Positions 1 to 5,555 of a stretch of 8,134 nt of DNA are shown piece after piece. A program made the position numbers and the translations under genes. The notes below the pieces were generated by a model, which was not told the DNA's origin, did not search any database, and was given only the letters and a program-made list of their open reading frames with translations. Each line of letters opens with the position of its first letter. Position 1 is the first letter of the stretch. This stretch comes from Phycisphaerales bacterium (lineage in GTDB: Bacteria > Planctomycetota > Phycisphaerae > Phycisphaerales > UBA1924), in assembly GCA_029260415.1 (NCBI GenBank), contig JAJDDH010000137.1, positions 1 to 8,134 on the forward strand, in the 5' to 3' direction.

Positions 1-917
1 TGGCGCAGCTGGTTCGTGATCCGGTTGCGCGACTGCATCAGCGAGAAGTAGTCCGCCGCGATGTCCACCAGCAGCTCGCGCCGGAAGCGCTCGAACGAGC
101 GGGCCGCGTAGATCAGGTCCCGCTCGGCCTGGATGCGCGACTCGCGCGCCGCTTGTCCCGCCCCGCGCAGCAGCGGGATGTTTCCCGAGAGCGCCAGCTC
201 CGACGACTGCGTGTACCGCCCCGTCGCCTGCGTGCGGAGCTGGTCGGTCGCGTTGACGATCCAGCGCGCCTCGATCGAGCCGCCGTAGGGCAGTCGCTTG
301 GTCACCCGCAGGGTGTTGATCAGGTCCAGCGCGTGCTCGAAGCGTCCGTCCGTGCCGCTGCCCGAGAGCCCGACGCGGGTGTCGTTGAAGAGCCTGGGCG
401 ACCAGAGGTGGCGCTCGATGAGCAGGCGGATCGCCGCGAGGATGTAGTCTTCTTCCGCGAACCGGTGCTCGCGCCCGCTGGCCTGGGCCAGGCGGAAGGC
501 CTCGGTCAGCGAGATGGTTCGCAGGGTGTCGCTGGTCGCCTCGCCGGGCATGGGCAGCGACTCGCTCGCGTACCGCTCCAGTCGATCCGCAACGTCCCGG
601 TCCGCCTGCGCCGGGCGGAAGCTCAGCTGCTCGGCGCCCGGGTTGGACGTGGGCAGGCTGGTGCGGGTCTGCCCGGAGCGCCTCGGGTCGGTCGTGCTCC
701 CGTCGCGGACCGAGGGCGCGACGGCGCCCCCGCCCAGCTCAGCGGACCGCTCGCGCAGCAGGCGGTCCGTGCGGGCGTCGACCCGGGCCAGCGGATCGGA
801 GCAGCCCGTCAGCGACACCCCCAGCACGCCCAGAAGGGCGATTCCGGTCGGCGCACAGCGACCCCCCCGCGAACGCGGTTGAGCGGTAGAAAGGGGACGA
901 AATCGAAAATCATGCAT
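1..917 (-). CDS. TolC-family outer-membrane efflux lipoprotein, N-terminal 305 residues (C-terminus off the left edge)
   Basis: The protein is probably the outer-membrane channel of a tripartite export system. It reads open on the minus strand from ATG 917-915 to the window edge. Residues 1-39 resemble a lipoprotein signal: a basic n-region, a hydrophobic stretch (IALLGVLGVSL) and lipobox LTGC with Cys39 as the lipidated residue. Residues 40 to about 130 are a polar, probably disordered linker. The efflux domain begins near residue 134 (TISLTEAFRLAQ) and includes PLLRGAG near 248-254, a hallmark of many TolC-like proteins, followed by a long amphipathic helix (ERFRRELLVDIAADYFSLMQ). Only about the first half of the expected domain is visible. 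No clear Shine-Dalgarno precedes the ATG, but no later start would keep the whole signal sequence. It is divergent from the GH35-like operon. No inner-membrane pump or adaptor gene is in the window, so the exported substrate is unknown. Confidence 0.85.
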   Translation of the reverse strand, partial: MHDFRFRPLSTAQPRSRGGRCAPTGIALLGVLGVSLTGCSDPLARVDARTDRLLRERSAELGGGAVAPSVRDGSTTDPRRSGQTRTSLPTSNPGAEQLSFRPAQADRDVADRLERYASESLPMPGEATSDTLRTISLTEAFRLAQASGREHRFAEEDYILAAIRLLIERHLWSPRLFNDTRVGLSGSGTDGRFEHALDLINTLRVTKRLPYGGSIEARWIVNATDQLRTQATGRYTQSSELALSGNIPLLRGAGQAARESRIQAERDLIYAARSFERFRRELLVDIAADYFSLMQSRNRITNQLR

Positions 918-967
918 GAAAAGAGGCCGTTCTCGGGGCTGACTGTACCGTTCACACTCGTCGTGCG

Positions 968-995
968 TTGCCATTTCCAGGACGGGTTCTATGCT
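968..995 (+). promoter_or_regulatory. Putative sigma-70-type promoter of the GH35-like/alarmone hydrolase operon
   Basis: A -35 box TTGCCA at 968-973 (5 of 6 matches to TTGACA) and a -10 box TATGCT at 990-995 (4 of 6 matches to TATAAT) are separated by 16 bp. Transcription would start near 1002, leaving a leader of about 95 nt before the ATG at 1097. The TTG of the -35 box is also the most upstream in-frame start of the downstream reading frame, which argues against starting translation there. Sigma-factor preferences of the host are unknown. Confidence 0.4.
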
Positions 996-1038
996 TCCGA
1001 TCCCCCGCCCGGCGATGTTCGGGGCGTCCTGCGGACGT

Positions 1039-1082
1039 CGGGCGGATCCTGCCCGTTTGCCTCCCGAGGCGAGCGGCGCTCG
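1039..1082 (+). promoter_or_regulatory. Structured 5' leader with three consecutive small stem-loops
   Basis: Three short inverted repeats lie between the putative promoter and the start codon. CGGGC 1039-1043 pairs with GCCCG 1051-1055 (7-nt loop). GCCT 1059-1062 pairs with AGGC 1067-1070 (4-nt loop). CGAGC 1070-1074 pairs with GCTCG 1078-1082 (3-nt loop). The last stem touches the weak GGAG ribosome binding site at 1082-1085. They resemble no riboswitch I recognise, and short GC stems arise easily in DNA of this composition. Confidence 0.25.
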
Positions 1083-1096
1083 GAGCGCAACCACCT

Positions 1097-3943
1097 ATGC
1101 CTTCAGTGACCTATGACGGTCGTAGCTTCATGCTCGACGGACGCCGCCTCTGGCTCGTCGGGGCCTCGATTCACTACCAGCGGATCGCCCGGGACGAGTG
1201 GGCGGACCGGATTCATGCCGCGAAGATCGCCGGTTTCAACACGATCGAGACCCCGATCTTCTGGGCCCCCATCGAGACCCGCCCCGGGCAGTTCGATTTC
1301 ACGGGCCCCAACGACATCAAAAAGTTCGTCGAAGCTGTCGGCCAAGCCGGGATGCACTGCGTCCTCCGCCCGGGCCCCTTCGTCGGCTCGGGCTGGGACC
1401 TGGGCGGCCTGCCCGCCTGGCTCCTCCAGATCCCCGAGATGAAGCTCCGCACCGCCAACCAGCCCTACCTCGAGGCCTGCGGACGCTACCTCACCGCCCT
1501 GGCCGACCAGATCCGCCCCCGCCAGGTGACCTCCACCGGGCGCGGCGGCTCGCTGCTGCTCATCCAGAACGAGTCCCAGTGGACCTGCGGGCTCGACGAG
1601 CTGGCGACCAAGTACCTGGGCGAGCTCGCCCGCTACCAGCGCGAGAGCGGGCTCAACGTCCCCAAGATCAACGCGAACAACCTCTGGCAGTCCAAGGCCG
1701 TCGAGGGTGAGATTGACGGCTGGGTGGGCGAGTCCGACATGATGCGCACCCTGCGCGAGCTGAACATCGTCCGCCCGGACCAGCCCAAGCTGATCATCGA
1801 CTTCGGGGTAAAGACCCGAGCCGTCTTCGGGCAGGACCCGGTCCCCGCGCCCTCGCCCGCGGTCGTGCAGCGCCGCCTGACGGAGATCGTCGCCGGGGGC
1901 GGGCAGTTCATCCTCAACCCCTTCGCCTCCGGGATCACCCGCGAGTTCTGGGGCGGCAAGGCCCCCACGGGCGATGGCGCCCACTACGCCCCCATCCAGG
2001 ACCTGGCCTCCCCGCTCGATGCGCACGGCGCCCCGAGCCCGCACTTCGCGACTGTCCGCCGCCTCGCGACCTTCGCGTCGCAGTTCAGCCGCGTGCTGGC
2101 CAACCTCGAGCCCGACCAGCAGCCCATCGTGCTCGACCCGACGACCGCCCCGGGCGGGACGACGCGCAGCGCCAAGCCCTCGATGCTCGCGCCGATCATC
2201 ACCCCCGCGCAGGGCTCGCAGGGCGACGTCGCGTTTGTGTTCGCCAACGCCGAGGACGTCGAGGACAAGGTCGACCGCTCGTCGATCACCCGCGTGGGCC
2301 TGCTCATGCCCGACGGCATGACCCTGCCCGTGGACTTCGGCGCCCAGTCCGTCGCCTGGTGCCTCTTTGACGTCAACCTCAACGCCCGAGCGGCGCTCGA
2401 CTACTGCTCGCTCAACGCTTTCGGTGTCGTGGGCGACGTCTTCGTCTGCTTCGGGCCCGCGGGCGGGCGGGGCTCGCTCTCGATCGAGGGCACGCCCATC
2501 GAGGTCGACATCCCGCGCGGGCGCAAGCCCATCGTCGAAGAGGTCGAGGGGGTGTACGTCGTCGTCTGCTCCGAGGAGCTCATCGACCAGACGTTCATCA
2601 CCGAGGACACGGTCTATGTTGGCGTCGCGAGCGTGACCGCAGACGGGCAGCCCGTCGAGGGCGAGCACAACGTCTACACCCGCATCGACAAGGACGGGGG
2701 CGTCAAGAACATCTCCTTCAAGGAGGAGGCCAAGGCGTCCAAGCTGCCCAAGTCGGGCAAGACCAGCCTCGCCTCGCTCGAGGCGTCGCCCGCGAGCGAC
2801 CAGACCTCGGGCGAGAGCCCGCGCTACGCCGCGATCTCAGGCCCAGCGGACCTGGGCGTGCTCGGCTCGCCCTACGGCTACGGGTGGTACCGCATCGCCC
2901 TCAAGGGCGCTGCTGGCGGCAAGACCACCCTCGCCGCCCCGCACGGGGGCGACCGCCTCACGCTGATCCTCGACGGCGAGACCGTCGGTGTCCTCGGGCG
3001 CGGCGCGGACGCGGCGCCCACCGTCACCCTCACGCTCAAGAAGGACGGGCAGACGCTGGTCGTCCTGGCCGACAACATGGGACGCACCTCCGCGGGTGTC
3101 GATCTCGCGTCGCCCAAGGGCCTGCCCGACCACCTGTACGAGGTCACCCCGTTCAAGATCGGCAAGGCCACCATCGAGCTGGGCGACCCGATCGAGCCGC
3201 TCAAGCACTTCACGCCGCTGATGAACATGCTCGTGGGCGACACAACCGCGCCCAACCGGGTGACGTGGAGCTTCCAGCACAGGAAGAAGTCGCCGTTGAT
3301 CATGCACATGCCCGCGCTGCCCGCGCGGAGCGTGGTGGTGCTCAACGACGAGCCGTACCGGTTCCTGGAGGCGGGGGGCGCGATGGAGCTGGTGCTCGAC
3401 CACGAGGCGACCAAGCGCGGCGCCAACACGCTGCAGATTGTCCCGATGGTTGACGCGATCGACCCGGCGCTGGCCGAGGAGCAGGTCGCAGAGTTCGCCA
3501 AGGCCGCCCAGAAGACCGAGTTCCTGGAGGGCGCCAACGCCCTGACGCTCAAGGCGTCGTGGGCGTACGCCAAGTGGGAGCAGCCCGCGGCGACCGCCTT
3601 CAAGAAGGCGACCAAGGACACCAAGCCCAAGGTCCCCACCTGGTGGCGGGCGACCTTCGACGCCATCCTCGAGCCCGACATCCCGCTCGAGCTCGACCTG
3701 ACGGGCATGACCAAGGGCGTCGTCTTCCTCAACGGCGAGAACCTCGGGCGGTACTTCGTCGCGACCGCCTCGGGCGCCAAGGTCGGGCCGCTGAGCGCCA
3801 TGCCCCTGCCCCGACCGCTGCTCAAGGCCAAGGGCAACAAGGTGATGATCTTCGACGAGTGCGGGGGCACGCCCTCGCGCTCGAAGGTGGTCTACCAGGA
3901 GGGCGTGCGCCCGATCCGGGCGACCTCGGGCGACGCGAAGTAA
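1097..3943 (+). CDS. GH35-family (beta-galactosidase-like) protein with an atypical active site
   Basis: The 948-residue protein has GH35 architecture. The N-terminal TIM barrel shows GASIHYQRI (22-30), the AKIAGFNTIET strand, RPGQFDFTG (62-70), RPGPFVGSGWDLGGLPAWLL (91-110) and the beta4 segment GGSLLLIQNESQW (150-162). The putative beta7 segment is PKLIIDF (230-236). A Lys/Ser-rich linker (about 537-575) precedes a jelly-roll starting YGYGWYR (593-599). A second sugar-binding-like domain ends with WWR (849-851) and NGENLGRYF (879-887), a typical GH35 C-terminus. Aligned by eye without gaps to canonical GH35 motifs, the acid/base Glu of QxENEY falls on Gln161, the nucleophile Glu on Asp235, and the AEW glutamate on Gly99. 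It may therefore be inactive or act on another substrate. No signal peptide is visible, suggesting a cytoplasmic protein. ATG 1097 is preferred because GH35 homology begins at once and a weak GGAG (1082-1085) precedes it. The in-frame TTG at 968 would add 43 unrelated Arg/Pro-rich residues. It is the first gene of a pair with the downstream hydrolase. Confidence 0.88.
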   Translation: MPSVTYDGRSFMLDGRRLWLVGASIHYQRIARDEWADRIHAAKIAGFNTIETPIFWAPIETRPGQFDFTGPNDIKKFVEAVGQAGMHCVLRPGPFVGSGWDLGGLPAWLLQIPEMKLRTANQPYLEACGRYLTALADQIRPRQVTSTGRGGSLLLIQNESQWTCGLDELATKYLGELARYQRESGLNVPKINANNLWQSKAVEGEIDGWVGESDMMRTLRELNIVRPDQPKLIIDFGVKTRAVFGQDPVPAPSPAVVQRRLTEIVAGGGQFILNPFASGITREFWGGKAPTGDGAHYAPIQDLASPLDAHGAPSPHFATVRRLATFASQFSRVLANLEPDQQPIVLDPTTAPGGTTRSAKPSMLAPIITPAQGSQGDVAFVFANAEDVEDKVDRSSITRVGLLMPDGMTLPVDFGAQSVAWCLFDVNLNARAALDYCSLNAFGVVGDVFVCFGPAGGRGSLSIEGTPIEVDIPRGRKPIVEEVEGVYVVVCSEELIDQTFITEDTVYVGVASVTADGQPVEGEHNVYTRIDKDGGVKNISFKEEAKASKLPKSGKTSLASLEASPASDQTSGESPRYAAISGPADLGVLGSPYGYGWYRIALKGAAGGKTTLAAPHGGDRLTLILDGETVGVLGRGADAAPTVTLTLKKDGQTLVVLADNMGRTSAGVDLASPKGLPDHLYEVTPFKIGKATIELGDPIEPLKHFTPLMNMLVGDTTAPNRVTWSFQHRKKSPLIMHMPALPARSVVVLNDEPYRFLEAGGAMELVLDHEATKRGANTLQIVPMVDAIDPALAEEQVAEFAKAAQKTEFLEGANALTLKASWAYAKWEQPAATAFKKATKDTKPKVPTWWRATFDAILEPDIPLELDLTGMTKGVVFLNGENLGRYFVATASGAKVGPLSAMPLPRPLLKAKGNKVMIFDECGGTPSRSKVVYQEGVRPIRATSGDAK

Positions 3944-3949
3944 GCAAGC

Positions 3950-3954
3950 GGGAG
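3950..3954 (+). promoter_or_regulatory. Ribosome binding site of the alarmone hydrolase gene
   Basis: GGGAG lies 6 nt before ATG 3961. It fixes this start against the much longer in-frame extension that runs back to 3559 inside the GH35-like gene, because the hydrolase domain begins immediately after this ATG. Confidence 0.7.
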
Positions 3955-3960
3955 ATCGCG

Positions 3961-4494
3961 ATGAACAGCCGACTCTGGCAGGAGGCCGCGAGCTTCGCCG
4001 CCCGGGCCCACGCGGGCCAGACGCGCCGCGACGGCGCGACGCCATACGCGGCGCACCCGTTCCGCGTCGCGATGACCATCCGCGACATCTTCGCCTGCGA
4101 CGACGACGCCTGCATCGCGGGCGCCCTGCTGCACGACACGATCGAGGACACCCCGATCGACTACGACGACATCGAGAGCGCCTTCGGGCGTGAGGTTGCC
4201 GACGTGGTCGCGGCCATGACCAAGGACATGCGCCTGCGCGAGCCCGAGCGCGAGCCCGCGTACGACGATCAGCTCGCCAGCGCCGACTGGCGGGCGCACC
4301 TGGTCAAGCTGGCCGACACGTTCGACAACTTCACCGACGCCGCGGTCTCGGGCAAGCGCGGGATGAAGAAGATGCGGGCCCGCTGCGAGCGGGCCGTCGC
4401 CATCGCCCAGCCCTCGCTTGGCAACGAGCACGTCGCCCGGGCGATCGGCCAGGTCCAGCAGCTGCTGGACCGCCACGCCGACAGCGCCGACTAG
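3961..4494 (+). CDS. Stand-alone HD hydrolase, SpoT/Mesh1-like (small alarmone hydrolase)
   Basis: This 177-residue protein matches the hydrolase half of RelA/SpoT proteins without a synthetase or regulatory domain, as in Mesh1/small alarmone hydrolases. Such enzymes use Mn2+ to remove the 3'-pyrophosphate of (p)ppGpp. Visible motifs are AARAHAGQTRRDG (13-25), YAAHP (29-33), LLHDTIEDT (56-64) and VKLADTFDNF (115-124). By comparison with Rel/SpoT, His32, His58, Asp59 and Asp119 would bind the metal. Glu62/Asp63 form the catalytic ED pair, and Arg23 and Asn123 match the nucleotide-binding Arg and Asn. All key positions are present, so it is probably active. It sits 17 bp after the GH35-like stop, so the two genes are probably co-transcribed. 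Its stop codon interlocks with that of the convergent PDZ gene. Alternative substrates known or proposed for this fold include (p)ppApp and NADPH. Confidence 0.88.
   Translation: MNSRLWQEAASFAARAHAGQTRRDGATPYAAHPFRVAMTIRDIFACDDDACIAGALLHDTIEDTPIDYDDIESAFGREVADVVAAMTKDMRLREPEREPAYDDQLASADWRAHLVKLADTFDNFTDAAVSGKRGMKKMRARCERAVAIAQPSLGNEHVARAIGQVQQLLDRHADSAD
4491..4494. other. CTAG palindrome forming the stop codons of two convergent genes
   Basis: TAG at 4492-4494 ends the plus-strand hydrolase. The reverse complement of CTA at 4491-4493 is the TAG that ends the minus-strand PDZ gene. The coding regions therefore overlap by three bases, and there is no room for a conventional intergenic terminator. 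Confidence 0.9.
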
Positions 4495-5513
4495 GGGCGG
4501 GTGGTCGGGTTTGGCGACCCGATCTGCAGCGTCAGCTCCTCGATCCGCTCGTCGAGTTCAGCAAGAACAACCCGGACCTTCTCGAGCTCCGCCTCTGGCT
4601 CGTTCCCCTGCTCCAGGCGGACCCGCAGGCGGACGCGCTGCCGCGCCAGCTCGCTCAGGCGGCGGGCCAGCACCCGCGCGTTGCGGCTGGCCATCGCCGA
4701 GGTCGATGAGATCGCGGTGTTTCTCGGGTCGCGCGCCGTCCCTGGCGCGGTGGCGCTCCGAGGGCGCCCGCCGCGGACAAAGTCGAGCGCGTCGGAACCC
4801 GCCCGCCTGGACGAGGGGGTGGCGTCCGGGTCGATCCCGTCCTGCAGCCCGAGCTCCGCGGCGGCCCAGTCGTCCAGCGTCAGGTTGGAGCCCAGCTCGC
4901 CCGCAACGAGCCGGTCGTCCACGCCCAGGCGCATGCGGCGCTGGGCGAAGGCCGCGTCCAGTCGCCCGATGTCCACGCGGGACCGCTGGCCCAGCGCGCT
5001 GAACGACCCTAGCGGAACGTCGAGCACGAGGGTCTCGCCCGATCGCTCGAGCTCGATCTCGAGCACGTCCCCGGGGTCGTGCGACACGATGATCGCGCCC
5101 AGGTGCTCGCTGTTGGTCAGCGCGGCCCCGTCGACGCTGAGGATCACATCCCCGGGCTGGAGCAGCTCGAACGCCGGGAAGTTGGGGATCGGACGCTTGA
5201 TGGGCACGCCGCGGCTCTGCGTGTTGGGGATGTCGAACTCAACGCCCATCCCCGCGCGCGGCGTGCTGCGAAAGAGCTCAAACGCCGCCCGCGCCACCCG
5301 CCTGTGCGACTCGGGACTCAGCGGCGTCTCCGCCAGCAACCCCAGCAGACCATCGACCGTCACGCCCTCGGACTCACGCAGCTCCTGCTCGCCCTGCTCG
5401 CGCTGTTCAAAGTCGTCAGCGCTCAGACGCGTCGCCGCGATGCGACCGGGTTGGGCGGACGCCAGGGCGGTCCCAAGACCCAGCAGGGCCAGCGCGATGG
5501 TGGGGGCGTGCAT
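4491..5513 (-). CDS. Secreted PDZ-domain protein with HEAT-like repeat and C-terminal coiled coil
   Basis: This 340-residue protein starts with a Sec signal peptide (hydrophobic IALALLGLGTALA, likely cut after ASA at residue 20), so it should act outside the cytoplasmic membrane. Residues about 30-82 (LSADDFEQREQGEQEL...) resemble a single degenerate HEAT-like repeat common in planctomycete proteins. A PDZ domain spans roughly 88-170, with the carboxylate-binding-loop/strand signature LQPGDVILSVDG at 118-129. About 170-275 is a low-complexity or uncharacterised region. Residues 278-331 form a charged heptad-like coiled coil rich in Arg, Glu and Leu. No protease catalytic domain is present, so this is not an HtrA or CtpA enzyme; a scaffold or peptide-binding role is inferred. 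The start has no good Shine-Dalgarno. A nearby upstream ATG is out of frame. It is the last gene of the secG-yicC-kinase run, 42 bp after the kinase stop. Confidence 0.8.
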   Translation of the reverse strand: MHAPTIALALLGLGTALASAQPGRIAATRLSADDFEQREQGEQELRESEGVTVDGLLGLLAETPLSPESHRRVARAAFELFRSTPRAGMGVEFDIPNTQSRGVPIKRPIPNFPAFELLQPGDVILSVDGAALTNSEHLGAIIVSHDPGDVLEIELERSGETLVLDVPLGSFSALGQRSRVDIGRLDAAFAQRRMRLGVDDRLVAGELGSNLTLDDWAAAELGLQDGIDPDATPSSRRAGSDALDFVRGGRPRSATAPGTARDPRNTAISSTSAMASRNARVLARRLSELARQRVRLRVRLEQGNEPEAELEKVRVVLAELDERIEELTLQIGSPNPTTRP

Positions 5514-5555
5514 AGCTGGATTATCGCCATTGGGCGCGGGTCAGGCCAGGGAACT

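Larger units (their letters stand above)
918..1096. other. Divergent intergenic region between the efflux lipoprotein and GH35-like genes
   Basis: This 179-bp region is the largest gap in the window and should hold promoters for both directions. The rightward promoter candidate and leader stems are listed separately. For the leftward gene I see only a weak -10-like TACAGT on the minus strand (about 947-942) with no good -35 box. No coding sequence is supported here. Confidence 0.6.

Noticed and set aside
153..1109. Plus-strand open frame at the left edge
   Set aside because: The opposite strand encodes a lipobox and TolC-type motifs such as PLLRGAG. The plus-strand product is Arg/Pro/Ala-rich with no motif and runs through the divergent promoter region.
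1103..2668. Long minus-strand open frame (521 residues) opposite the GH35-like gene
   Set aside because: Its product is Asp/Gly/Leu/Arg-rich with no recognisable motif, as expected from the antisense frame of a GC-rich gene. The plus strand there carries clear GH35 motifs.
1097..3943. Reading the altered GH35 gene as a pseudogene
   Set aside because: The frame is open for 948 codons, and barrel, jelly-roll and C-terminal motifs are well kept. Substitutions cluster at the active site rather than being scattered.
3559..3960. N-terminal extension of the alarmone hydrolase frame
   Set aside because: It lies inside the GH35-like gene in another frame and is Arg/Gln-rich. The hydrolase domain and a good ribosome binding site start at 3961.
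2837..4045. Long minus-strand open frame opposite the GH35 C-terminus and hydrolase start
   Set aside because: Arg/Gly/Val/Leu-rich shadow translation crossing the boundary of two well-supported plus-strand genes.
4440..4560. Bidirectional terminator between the convergent genes
   Set aside because: The stop codons overlap and I found no strong inverted repeat followed by a T-run on either strand near the junction.
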